The notes below the pieces were generated by a model. That model did no database searches. It was not told where the DNA came from and saw only the letters and a program-made list of their open reading frames with translations. Shown here piece after piece: positions 50,483 through 61,690 of a stretch of 64,000 bases of DNA. A program made the translations under genes and the position numbers. Origin of the DNA: Branchiostoma lanceolatum (Eukaryota; Chordata; Leptocardii; Amphioxiformes; Branchiostomatidae); NCBI RefSeq assembly GCF_035083965.1, contig NC_089731.1, positions 5,741,501-5,805,500 on the forward strand. Reading direction: 5' to 3'. The first letter of the stretch is position 1. Each line of letters opens with the position of its first letter.

Positions 50483-50829
50483 TCAAACACACAAATACAG
50501 AAATTGATTTGTTTTGTACCACTGTGGTAAACGGCCTCAATTATCTGCATACTAATGTGTATGTATCACTATGTTATTTAAAAGGAAGGGTGAGTGACTC
50601 AGTGTATTTGGATTTATTTCAGCTTGTACAATAGACCGATAAAGTAGTAAGTGTATCATTGTCATTTTAACTACCAAGTCCTTCATTTCAGGACAGACTG
50701 AATTTACATGCATGCAGCTAGATATGCTCTTTCCTGTGTGAAAATTTGCTCTTTCCCACAATTTTACTTTACTATAAAATGGAATAAGATATTGTTGAGT
50801 ACCACTGTATGTATGAATACAGGGCAAGC

Positions 50830-51654
50830 TGGCTTATTGGCTATAGTACAACCAGCTGCCCCTGCATACTTGTAAAGGTAAAAGTTAATTTACACTGAAG
50901 GGCAAGTACATACTGTACATATAAGTAACAGATCATAGACTCTGTTCATACCAGGAGTTGTGAACCAGGGTTTACCCAGGCACTGAGTCAGAGATTGATT
51001 CCTATTCAGGATTCCTGGTATAGGGATGAATGGTCAGAATCAGGATTAATCCTGAGGTAAGCCCCCTTCCCCCACAGAGCTTGATACTAGTATTCGGACC
51101 ATTCAAATCCTGTTGAAAAATTGTATGATATGAAATATCACAGTACATGTTGTGTTACATGTAATTTAGGTGAAATTTGGAGCACAAAATCTGATCATAA
51201 TGAGTCTGAATATCTTTCACCATAGATAGTGATGGGATTCTTTTCCAAGGATGAAACAGTGCACATTGCTTTGTGGGTCACTAGGACAATTGCATCATAG
51301 ACTATATATATAGTCACTATACTGTGGGAATGGATCATGTTTAGCTTTCTGACAATACTACTGACTTTTAAACTAAAGGAAACTGTGTATGGATGGGAAT
51401 AATCCAATAAATACCAGGACAGGTATAACAGGAAACATCATCAGATCAGACTTAGGACGAGGCATGCTGCATTATGGTAACAGGGAACAGTTTGCAGGAT
51501 TATTAAAGAAATAAAGACCAACTGAGTTCAACACTAAGAAGATGTTTTCCACTTAAGCATATTTCAAAAAAATCTGAGAACCAACAAATTAAATTGCTGT
51601 GGCCCCAATGTCCCTCTCTTTCTCAGTTACATATGTCACATGTTGGGTTCCCGA
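50830..51654. other. Right arm interior, no gene recognised
   Basis: No exon, RNA gene or clear repeat could be supported. A short palindromic word, CTATATATATAG, occurs near 51,302. Confidence 0.3.
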
Positions 51655-52795
51655 AAAATGGCCCCAAGGCTATTCATGGGGGTTTGGCCTGTAATGGAAT
51701 TTCTTTTAGAAAAAGATGGAGCAATCTATGGGTAGGCTGGAGAAACTGATGATATTGATGGACCTATGATGGGCGTGGTGACATGCACACACACACACAC
51801 AGTATACATTCAACAAGCACACAAGCACACAACATATTATATACCAATACTCATAAAGACATGCACACTACCAGTATCACACATACTCACAAACACTAAA
51901 TTAAATACAGTCTGTATATCTGTATTCAAGGTGTGAGACAATTCTGTTATGTTTGTGTCATACAGTCTACAGAGCCTCACTCATTGCCTGGCCCATCAAA
52001 CTTCCAGCTTTCTTTACTTTCCCTTGTACCCCTCCCCTCCCATTCCATTCCATTCCATTCCATTGACTTAGAATTTTGTTTATAAAGAATCCAAAATTGG
52101 TGGCTTTTCTACCACTTAGTAGTATTGGTGGAGTTCTTCATATTGCTGCGACCAAGCTATAGCTGTGTACCTATTTTAGGTACAGGTACGGGTACACGGG
52201 TTTATATTAGGTACAGGTCCACACCTGAACCTGTACCTAAACTACTTGTTCGGAAAATGGTAGATTTTCAATAAGGACAAAAGCATGTTTGAACTGGTAA
52301 CAACATAATATTCATCTGTGCTAGGTACTATTTTTTACAAAAACAGAGATGAAAACTTGACTCCAGCCTTGCAAATGTGTTTTATGTGCTGGAGTATTGT
52401 ATGTAGATGTGGCTTTAGTTTAGTGCACTGCCAGAGTAATTTCATAGTAATTTCATCTGTCAAAGTGGCCATCCCCTGAGTCAGGCTTGACCTGATTAGT
52501 ACCTGTCCAGTACTGGTCCACCAGGGTTCAGGTATTTTGGACCTGTACCCTAATTGATTGTAACCGGTACTGTATCCATACAGTGTACTGGTACACAGCT
52601 TTAGATCAAGCACTATACTTAGTAATCTCCTTACCCCATCCCCCCCAGCAGTTGCCTTCCTTCCAGCCAAGGAGGTTAAATATCTAACCTCCTTACTCCA
52701 GCCTACCCGAGGCTTGACCCAGTTTCTCCTCAAGGTAAATTCCATAAGAGGCCAAACCCCCATGCATAGCCTTAAAGCCTAGAAAGGGTAGGCGC
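51655..52795. repeat. Inverted repeat pair, arms about 100 bp
   Basis: 51,655-51,755 pairs with the reverse complement of about 52,675-52,785. Both contain AAGGCTATNCATGGGGGTTT, GGCCT, TTATGGAATTT-like sequence and GGGTAGGCTGGAG. The arms are diverged and about 0.9 kb apart. Confidence 0.7.
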
Positions 52796-54257
52796 CCACC
52801 CCACTAGCTAAGCCCTGGGGTAGCCACTTTTTCCGAAATGCTGTCACGTGTTTGAATAGTCCTATAACAGAACACAGCATGTTTATAAAATCTCCTCACT
52901 ACTAATAATGCATATTGGGTAAAGCATGATGCTTTTTCAAGCAGCTAGTGGCATTGCAATGTGGCTTTGCTACAGCTATCGTTTTTGGACAATCACACCG
53001 GGTCACCCCCACTCTTCTCGATAAGTGTGTTGGGTCATTTCCTTAAGCTTTACATGCAGACGTTTGGCGCTTGAAGCTTATGCCTTAAGCTCCCTCATAC
53101 ACAGAGCTGCTGGACACCTGCCCACCATGCAAAATGACAAATGCAATATATAATCCCTTACAACGAATATATGAAGAGGGCAAAACAAGGAGCCCTGTAT
53201 GTTGGCAGTTGATTGTTTCAAAGTTTTTTCTTTTGTTGATTCCTAACAATGAAATAGTCTCTGCACAGTAGGGCAGAGTGGGTAAAGACAAGATGGTATG
53301 GCTGTAAGTTCTGAATCATAGTGGTTTGAACCATTGGAGTCTGGAGGGGGGAGGGGTCTTTCAATGAACAATAATCCAGGATGGTGGGCCATCCTTATAC
53401 AATACAATTGTCTAATTCAGTCCTATATATATGAAAAAAAGGGAAAAAATGGTTGTGAATCCTTTCTTAAGTAACATGTTCTTAATGGTGGAAAGTGTCT
53501 GTGTTACAGTACCGGTCATGATCACGAAACATGCATCAGAGATCTTGAGTAGGTTTAGCAGAAATTCGTGAAATTTTTGCAAAACCTCAGTTGCTTCCGA
53601 AGTACTGTTGGTTGCGTAATAAAAAATTGTCTGGACTCTCGGATTGCGGAAGTTCTTCCACAGAAGAAATCTAGATCTTCAGCAGGATTCTAGTTCTGAA
53701 ATTGCATGGTATGTGTTGGTCCATACACCGCTGGAAGAGTCCATTCTTGTATGAGGGGGACATTTTCAAAAATTCAATTTTGAGCTTGGTTGATTATTAA
53801 AAAGGTCCAGTTTGTTTTTTGAATGGTCCAGTATGAATGTGGGTGCCTGGAAGAGCCCATCCATGCATAGGGTTTCAGACTGGAGAGATCTGACTGGTCT
53901 TCAATTCAATTCTTTATTCAAATACCAACATTGCAGACATACAACAAACGTTAGCCTGGATGACGTTGATATGTTCTTACTTTATACTAGTTAAATGTTA
54001 TTTTGGAATGCTCCATTTTTGCATTAGAACAGTCGCTTTTTGCATGGGGAGGGAAATCTGCGATACATGATGTATTTGCTCGTGCAAATGTTGCCTTTCT
54101 AGTTATAAATATGAATTGTTTTTTTTCTTTCTTTTATTTGAGTTGACTGTGTGATAGCTGTGTGCCAATTTGTTATATCAAAAATAGAGAGAACGCTAGC
54201 GGCCCCAAAAAATGACCCCTTCCAATGAAATGGTATGGCTACCCTGCCACGTCACAA

Positions 54258-54275
54258 AATCAAGATGGCGGCCAC
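54258..54275 (+). promoter_or_regulatory. YY1-type word with ATG inside the element
   Basis: CAAGATGGCGGCC is a close match to the YY1 core-promoter motif. The ATG opens only about 20 codons. It is weak evidence for a start site. Confidence 0.25.
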
Positions 54276-54463
54276 CACACATGCCGACAAAACCAGCAAA
54301 GGTTTTGCTACCCAAACCTGTAACTAGAAAGGCTGATGTTTGCTACCGAAGAAATACAGCATATTTCACCCCCTCCTCATGCAATAATGGACGTTTTGCT
54401 CGTGTGTTCCTGCAACGTGACCTCTGGTAACCAGGTCAAATGGAACATGTGTTCCATTTGGCG

Positions 54464-54562
54464 GGTTCGTACCAAGTTTAAAGACCTGTGGGTCCGTACA
54501 AAGTTTAAAGACCCGCAGGTCCGTACAAAGTTTAAAGGCCCGCGGGTCCGTAAGAAGTTTAC
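54464..54562. repeat. 27-bp tandem repeat, about 3.5 copies
   Basis: GTCCGTACAAAGTTTAAAG-type units repeat every 27 bases. In one frame they read as a nine-residue VRTKFKDPx repeat, but the surrounding frame is short and unsupported. Confidence 0.85.
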
Positions 54563-55420
54563 AAAGCCACAGAAATGAAGATTACAGACCTGCAGATGGA
54601 GCCTTCTGATTGGTCAACAAAATCTAGCTATATGATAGTTTATAAACCTCAGTGTGCTGTATGAACTTGTAAGCACACAAAAATTGGTGCAGTTATCCGG
54701 CATAAGTGACAATGCGCCGCGCAGATATGCGGAGTCACTAACAATAGAGAGAATGGGACCCAGTTTGGGATTCGGTGCAATTTAATGTAGTGTGCTTTAA
54801 TCTGTTGCACAATTAAGTGGCATCTACTGTATTTGCATTTTTGAAACTGGTTGCAGCTAATGGGATACTGGTTGTCCCTGTTTATACTGCCTTGCCACTG
54901 ATAGATCTGCTGGGAGATTAGGTAAGGCAGGGTAGCCTCTGAAAGTGCTCATGCAACAGCGGCGTATACTTCTAGTATTTTTTTCGGGGGGGGGGGGGGG
55001 GTACACGATTTCTTACATGGGCCAAAGGTCCATACTAATGCTCACTTTAACTTTAAGGCAACATAAGTCCCTTGGCGGTGAAACACCCTAAGCCGGCATA
55101 AAAGAAATCACGTTACATCACCCCAAATATATCAAATGTATATGCTGACATTCCAGGAAGTCTACGATGGAGGCTAATTATAAGATCAAGATTATTAAAA
55201 TCTGAAGTAACCTCCTTGCTTGCTAAGACAGGGATGAATGCCAGGATATAATAACCAACATAGTAATGGTTAACCCATAGTAATAGTCTCCGGCTAGTTG
55301 GGTAACCCTGGCATGTACTGTACGTACATGCATGCTGAACCTATAGATGTAAACCTCCTTGGTTTGGAAGGATAGTTCCATGCGTAATTGTCATCAACGG
55401 GTTAAGTGGAACCTGGAGTA

Positions 55421-55768
55421 AGACCTAACTTACCTGCAGTTGGGGTTAAGTGAAATGAATATGTTTGGAAAGGTAGATCCAGGCGTTTGTTCCAGTACGC
55501 TAGCTCCTCAAAGCGCCGAGGACTGGGCTGCGATCCGAGAGCGGCCATCTTGAGGTCACTTCTCTAGCTGGGGTCATTCCCGTCATTCCCGACATGCATC
55601 GTGCCTCCACTAGCCCGCCACCATACGATCCGCCGTTACTCCTGGCCCGACTTTATCGACTAACGCTGTCATCTCCGGAGGAAAGGAGGACATCTCAGCC
55701 CCGTTACTACTGACTAACGGTGCACACCGTTATCCCATAGTTACTGTAAACGCTGTCTGTATGGGGTG
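55421..55768 (-). repeat. Right terminal inverted repeat
   Basis: Perfect reverse-complement copy of 39,075-39,422. Outward of it is CTCATTC; inward the match drops to about 83 percent over 59 bases and then disappears. Confidence 0.93.
55434..55545 (-). CDS. Putative first exon in the right terminal repeat
   Basis: Mirror copy of the exon at 39,298-39,409: same ATG, same frame and same GTAAGT donor, pointing into the element on the minus strand. No following exon was found. Confidence 0.4.
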
Positions 55769-55775
55769 CTCATTC
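55769..55775. repeat. Right target-site duplication CTCATTC
   Basis: Direct copy of the heptamer at 39,068-39,074, directly outside the right terminal repeat. Confidence 0.75.
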
Positions 55776-57064
55776 TCGATTGCATCGAATCCTGTAAAAG
55801 AACGGTTGAGCGGGACTTAGCCGGAATGGAGCAGCAACAACTAATCAGAAGCATGGAAAAAATACAGAGCAATGAAAAACTAAGAAGCAATGGTTACCTG
55901 CCTCAGTGACAACTGATAAGCGGTGAAAACGACAATGACGAAATTCTGATACTAAAGGCAAAAAAAGGTAAACAAAGTGTTTGACGGTCATCATAACAGT
56001 CTGTGTATGGTAAAGAAATATAACTAGGTCTCGAGAGACCTTGTATTTTGTGCTTTATAAGTCAAAATTCATAATGTTGAAGTTCAAATTGGAGTCCTGC
56101 GAGATCGTAAAGAGAATAGATCCTTTCTAATGGCGTATCAATTAAAAACCACGCCACACAAGGGGGCTTCTCTTTTACACTGCAACCGTAACGCTTTCAA
56201 AGTTCACTTTACGGCGAAACGTTTCTAACCAGACCTGTCATAAACACTCAAAGAGATCTGAGCCCTGTGAAGGAAACAAGACGTAATGAGGCCGCCACAG
56301 AGCTTTGAGAGTTACTACCCATCACGGAAAACGTAACAAGTTTGAAGGTCATGCATGTACGTGTGTTCATTTTATGACGGAATATTTACGGTCGCTGCCA
56401 GTATGACAGACGGAGGGAGTAATGACGAACAATCCAAGCGTCTCTTGAAATGAACGCTGTAATAGGGCCACCGGAGACAGCGCCCTTGTTGCTGGAAAGG
56501 TTACGGGTTTGCATCTCAATGTACATGTTTTTCACGGCGAAACATGCGACCATTAAGGAAAGCCATGATCATTTCACGGTAATTGCCTGTTTGCAGCGAG
56601 CATTTCAATGATGTATGCCGGGCGCTGCGTAGCAGACGGTAGCGCTAATTGTTCTACCCAATAACTCAGGCATTGAAACAGCCTCGTTTGCCTTCTCCCT
56701 ATAGGCTGGCACACCAACGTCTCCCTTTATCTCTAAAATTCGGCAAAGTATTGTCGCAATCCCTTGGATACCATAAACGCGTCGCAAACGACTCTATCAA
56801 ATGTAATTTTCGTCGCAGAAATGTTTCTCCCGTAGGGCGTGCATTCATAGTGATTGAATACTCTATTACCATTGCTGTTCTCCGCATGTTTATAATGATA
56901 TTCACGCATGTGATGGTAATCGCTCGCACGAAACGCGTACCTCTGTGCGCGGCGCCCAGTGTGCGTGGTGTGTCGGACTGGGAAGCATGCTGGCGTTTTG
57001 CGGAGGACGTTTCCTCAACTGTAGCGGTGGAACCTGCATAAGGATATACGCCTGAACATTGAAG
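55776..57064. other. Noncoding flank upstream of the signal-peptide exon
   Basis: No domain-bearing exon seen. The 130-codon frame at 56,649-57,041 has no motif. This interval would hold the promoter of the gene starting at 57,065; a segment near 56,940-57,000 is relatively GC-rich. Confidence 0.35.
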
Positions 57065-57119
57065 ATGCGGTTAAAGTTTTGGTGCGTCGTGTTTTTCATA
57101 ACTCTGGCATCGGACATAG
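57065..57119 (+). CDS. Signal-peptide first exon of an unidentified gene
   Basis: ATG at 57,065 opens MRLKFWCVVFFITLASDI and one further base, ending at a consensus GTGAGT donor (phase 1). Basic n-region, hydrophobic core and small residues before the likely cleavage point make a textbook signal peptide. The phase-1 end is typical of genes whose next exon encodes an extracellular module such as an Ig domain. I found no matching second exon in the remaining 6.9 kb, so it probably lies beyond the window or is too short to see. Confidence 0.55.
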
Positions 57120-57559
57120 GTGAGTGGATTTATTTGAGTATACTTACACGTATGTGTCTAGTCGATATTTGTAAGCAAATTTTCTGGATGAATATTCTTC
57201 TCAGAAACGATGGGTGGGTATGATGATCTTTTATGTCACTTTTGCACATACACTTGGCCAGTTTCTTTATCTTTAGTCTCTTTCTTAGTGTGTTGTTTGC
57301 ATGATTTAAAGATCGTTCGGCAGGGTGGTTTGAGCAAACTTAACAACCGGAAAATTGCCCATGGACGCGGCTCTGGCGTGTCAATACCCCGTATGAAAAA
57401 TGGCAGCACGACATGTTAATATGCTTTAATTCTCTCAAATCAAACCCCCACCATACGGTAAAGATCACCTCGCATATCGCTCGGGTATTTTTCCGCTCAT
57501 TCACAGATTTATCGGTCTCATCGCGCATCGGATTCTAAAGCATTCAATTTAGTTCATTT

Positions 57560-58345
57560 TTCACTGAGCGTGATCTAGCACGGCCATTACGGATTTGCAC
57601 CATATTACAGTAACTTCATGTGCAAGACAAAGACACCCTTTAACAAATATAACGAATACAAGATAAAGTTTCTTTCCTTAAATAGTGCTTCAAAGAGGCC
57701 ATCCAAGAATAACACATCTAACAGCACAAAAAATATCCTTCCATGAATAGAAAGCAATTTCTTTTCTCATTTGGACGGTCTTTGTGGAGTAACACCATTT
57801 AAACATTGCTGAAAAACATCCTTTGACAAATACAAGAGGGAACTATTGTCAGTGAGCTATAGAAGCCATTGCGGAATGGCACCATATATAACAGCAAATT
57901 ATAAATGCAAGAAAACGCATCCTTCAACAAATGTGAACCGAAGTCCCTCTACTCTAGCGCGCTCTTAAAAGCTCCTAACGGAATAGCACCACTTAGAATG
58001 TGCTGAAAAAAATCCTTTCACAAATTCAAGACGTATTTCTTTTCTATGAGAGTGGTCTATAGAGGCTATTGAAGTGCATCACATGATTGCAACAAAACAC
58101 ATCTTTTAACAAACGCAGGATGAAGCCATTTTTCTTGAGTGTGCTTTTGCAAGGCTATTATTATACTAAAAACGTCTTCCGAAAAACATGCTTTCACAAA
58201 TACAAAGCGAAGTCATTTTCCTCAAGAGATCTCCACAGAGGCCATTGCGAAAGCACGCCATATAACAGCTGCTTTTAAAGACCGGAAACACAGCCTTTTG
58301 CAAATAGAAAACGAGTAGTTTCTTCTCTTGCCGACACTCTTGATG
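57560..58345. repeat. Degenerate tandem repeat, unit about 94 bp, eight or more copies
   Basis: CATCCTTTGACAAATACAAG-like anchors occur at about 57,637, 57,736, 57,820, 57,921, 58,013, 58,103, 58,190 and 58,293. Between them the units share GAGGCCATTGCGGAATAGCA-like and TATAACAGC-like words. Confidence 0.8.
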
Positions 58346-58924
58346 CCTCCTTAGGGGCTTGTAGAGGAGTCTTGGAGTGGATGACTGGATACCGCCTGGT
58401 GCTATTAAGAGCACATCAGGCAAAGGGACATGTCAAGGGGCCATTTAAGTGGCAAAGGACGTATATTATTCACCACCGGCCTTGCAAAAAGGGAAGTGTT
58501 GGAAAGATTGCGTCTAGATTTAGCCAATGTCTTCAGAAAAAGGAACTGCGTTTTATGATATTGCGGCTGAGAAATACCACAAATAGATTTTAACTTTCGT
58601 TAACTGGTTATCAACAATATAAATGGACATTTTTCAAAGTGAAATACAGAAATCGCTCAATGTGTTGTTCTTAAATGAATTTCAATGGATGATGATATGT
58701 AGTTAAGGTCTTATTGATTTCTTAACTTTCCCAAATGTAATGAACGAATGAATGTATTTGCTACTCATATTTCAGCAAAAAGGAATGATCATTTGCAATC
58801 ACATCTCATCATTTGCAGTCATATATCATCACTATTCACAAGAGTACAGTATAAGCTGATGCGGACGAAAAAGGATAAAAAAACAGCAGATGATAGGCAG
58901 CTGCGTAATCTATGTGTACAGGTA

Positions 58925-59030
58925 TCGACGCCTTGACGTGTCGGATTACTTTCGCGCAGAGTTCCAATACCGTGGCTCCCCTCACGTCCATAGTTGGACT
59001 ATAATGCAGGTTGATGAGATATTGATTTCC
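58925..59030 (+). pseudogene. Helitron Rep (HUH) fragment
   Basis: One frame reads DYFRAEFQYRGSPHVHSWTI. This matches the Helitron-like Rep signature in which an EFQ-RG-PH-H core carries the metal-binding HUH pair of histidines. The similarity is confined to about 30 residues; no second Rep motif or helicase is seen nearby. It is a rolling-circle transposon remnant. Confidence 0.6.
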
Positions 59031-59227
59031 GCGGGAAACATACGCTTTCTATCGGGGACCCTCATACCTCTTCCCGTGACTCATGGCGCCAGATTTGTCA
59101 CGGAGGCTGTATCCCCAAGACGGCAGGACGTGCCAACGGAATTATATCATTCTTTACCGAGGAGGGACAACTGCTGCAATATGCTAGTGGGTGTAAAGTG
59201 TTCGCTGATGGGTAGACTTTGAAAATG

Positions 59228-59345
59228 AAGCAAACTGCTTTCTCTCCTTAGCACCCAGCACCAATGAGACAGAGTATGGTAGTTGAACACGTACTAGCGC
59301 TCTGTTGCATTGCTTGCTCATTTGTGAGGCCCAAGGACTAAAGAC
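59228..59345 (+). mobile_element. SINE family A fragment without tRNA head
   Basis: The body matches other family A copies (ACTGCTTTCTCTCC, AGAGTATGGTAGTTGAACAC, GTGAGGCCCAAGGAC), but the tRNA-like part is missing. It starts about 200 bases after the Helitron fragment. Confidence 0.6.
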
Positions 59346-59399
59346 ACGGAACACAGTGAAGGAAAATGAAAAGACCAATCCTTAATGTTTTAAGCCCGA

Positions 59400-61425
59400 C
59401 AAACAGCCTACAATGACGTTAACAAACAGTCGGAGCCTCTTCTTGGAGATTATATGTTTACATGGTTTTGACGTGTTATTGTTTCATTGTACGCTATGCT
59501 TCCTTAGGTTTTATTAATTTCCTCAAGGACAACAAACGTTGATTTGTATTTTCAACCGCGATGATATTTTTGACATGACAAAATGAGGAATTTCTGTCAC
59601 TTCTAAAAGTTAGTGCGGAGGTCTTTTTCTTGCAATTTTTTTATTGAGAAAAAATGTATTTGCAAGGAATGCCAAACTACTCTTCAAATGCAAAGTCAGA
59701 GCTTATGATGGATATTGTCAGGTTATGTCATTGTTTATAAATGGAAAAATATGCCCTTTCCCCTACGGTAGTGATTGTCTTCTTTCTCGCCGTTTATAAA
59801 GTAGATAAGGTCACTATGGCACTACATATCTGTGCCCAATTTCATAAGTGGGTTTAATATTTGCACCACCTTTTGTACAGAGTCTGCCATTGATCGATGT
59901 TAGGTTGGCAGCCCTCGCATAAATCTACAAAACTTGCTCATCTATGAAAATGCATCCATCCGGTACAGTATGTAAAGAACATAAATTACATGGATATCTT
60001 TGTGTTCTGCTTGTGTGTGTATGATATAGCTCCCAGTTGATCTCCAATGTGGCACAGGATAGTGGTTACAAACCCGTAATAAACATATTCAGTCCCCACA
60101 CACGATCTAGTGCGTCCCTTTTGAAAAGCCAGCGTATTGAGCTTGGATCTCTGTTGCCCGTACGGCACAACAACAAGGCAATTAGGCATCTGCCCCTTCT
60201 GAACCCATTGCTTCTGCCCCGTGCCCCAATCGTCTGGTGTGCTATATATCTTTGCTGACTTTAAACAAATGTCATATCCTATGGTCAGTGAACTGACTGT
60301 TCGACCACATTGCGTGACCCCTAACTCTGACATATGGGTGGACTGAATAAGTGCTCACGCCCAACCAAATCCATCAATTGTTTGAAGAGAAGTAATCGTG
60401 TCAGATTCAAAGGTCATTATTTTCTAGGATGTTTTTTTGTATACAAACATGTTATGTTTTGCTTTATAACATTCTGGTAGTCTATCAGCTACTCAACAAT
60501 AGCGACACATTTAAAACTATTTGCTGTCTTCAAAAATAATTCTATATCGCACAGTTTTCGAAATGACTAAGATCAGGTTCAGATCTACTAATCTATCTGG
60601 CTTTTTTTGGGAGTGACATATTTTGGATGGTTACACATCCCCCTGTTTAATGCATTGCCAAAACCTAACTAAAGGATCTATTCCGAATGATAAGTGAATG
60701 TGACATATACCACATGTTTGAATTTCGAATTGTGTTTTCCAGAAATTTTGAAATACATGTTATAGAAATGCAAGGATAACAAATTTGGAGAAAAAGAGAG
60801 GATTTAATCATACGGCATTCGTCTATCGTACGTCATTTCTTTTATGATTTGGAAGTACACTGCTGAACGACAATAGATCATACTTTCTCCTTATACACTC
60901 GGTCTACTTCAATTATACCTAACAGATATAATTCCCCGATATGCACACAATATTCTGGCGCTTTCCCCCGTATCAAACAATATATCAAATTAACATGGCA
61001 CCATCGCACGCAAGGGGAGCTATCAATTATGAATTATGATCGAGTTGATATGAACAAGAACGCACCAGAACAATAGCAATCAAGGCCATTTAAACACGAG
61101 GACCTGACTCACAAAGAAAGTGAAAGGTCTCCTATGATTGGATGTTCTGAGCAATCAGGTTAATGGATGTACACGACAGAGCACCATCGTGATGTACAAG
61201 AGGCGTAATCAGTATTCGTGTCCATCATGGACCTTTCACGTGAAACTAGGTCTGTGGAACAGACTGGTCACATCCATCGTACGATCGCAAACTGAGGGCA
61301 TTCTTGGATGTTTAGTCTTGTATGTGTCGCATACAATTCAGATGTCTTGTTCATGATGGAAAATGCTGTCTTTGGTCCTTGCAAGCGGTAGGTTCTGTCA
61401 CAGCCTGCTTGAAAATCTTACGACA
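59400..61425. other. Noncoding interval, no gene recognised
   Basis: AT-rich sequence. Open frames at 59,986-60,333 (minus) and elsewhere have no motif or splice support. Confidence 0.35.
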
Positions 61426-61429
61426 TTAA

Positions 61430-61690
61430 GGTGCAATGGCCTAGTTGGTAGAGTGTTCGCCTTGCACGCGGTAGGTCGTGAGTTCGATCCCCGGCCGGGT
61501 CATACCAAAGACTATAAAAATGGTACATACTGCTTTCTCTGCCTAGCATTCAGCATTTGGAAAAAGAGTATGGAAGTTAAACACACATCACTACTAGCGG
61601 ACCAGCCCCCTACTGTAGTGACTAGCACAATTGTGTGGCCCAAGGGCTACAAAAAATGGAGATGGGCGCCACCCCTATGCGTCTTATCAA
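61430..61690 (+). mobile_element. tRNA-derived SINE, family A (best-preserved copy)
   Basis: The head resembles a tRNA-Ala(UGC): box A TGGCCTAGTTGGTAGAG, anticodon loop with TGC, and box B GGTCGTGAGTTCGATCCC. The body matches the copies at 5.3 and 27.6 kb. The head joins the SINE body directly, so it is not a free tRNA gene. Confidence 0.85.

Larger units (their letters stand above)
39075..55768. mobile_element. 16.7-kb fold-back-like DNA element with 348-bp terminal inverted repeats
   Basis: The ends are perfect inverted copies (39,075-39,422 and 55,421-55,768) starting CACCCCATACAG and flanked by a 7-bp direct repeat. Older inverted homologies lie inside at matching distances from the middle: 39,835-39,905 with 54,830-54,950, and 44,838-45,222 with 48,512-49,119. 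The centre has a 135-bp satellite. No DDE, RAG, PolB, integrase or HUH coding sequence is visible, so it looks non-autonomous or decayed. TSD length 7 would fit hAT-, P- or Dada-like transposases better than Polinton (6) or RAG-like (5) elements. An inverted segmental duplication is the main alternative, but it would not explain the flanking heptamer. Confidence 0.72.

Noticed and set aside
39075..55768. Polinton/Maverick, RAG-like or CACTA identity for the large element
   Set aside because: There is no PolB, integrase, capsid, RAG or CACTA transposase coding sequence. The 7-bp duplication differs from their usual 6, 5 and 3 bp, and the ends start CACCCCA rather than an RSS-like heptamer or CACTA.
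56649..57041. 130-codon frame upstream of the signal-peptide exon
   Set aside because: No domain. It overlaps a long minus-strand frame, and the signal exon at 57,065 explains the locus better.
59986..60333. 115-codon minus-strand frame
   Set aside because: No motif, no splice or promoter support, and surrounded by noncoding sequence.
61437..61510. Functional tRNA-Ala gene
   Set aside because: Box A and box B are good, but the head runs straight into the SINE body shared with other copies, and acceptor-stem pairing is poor.
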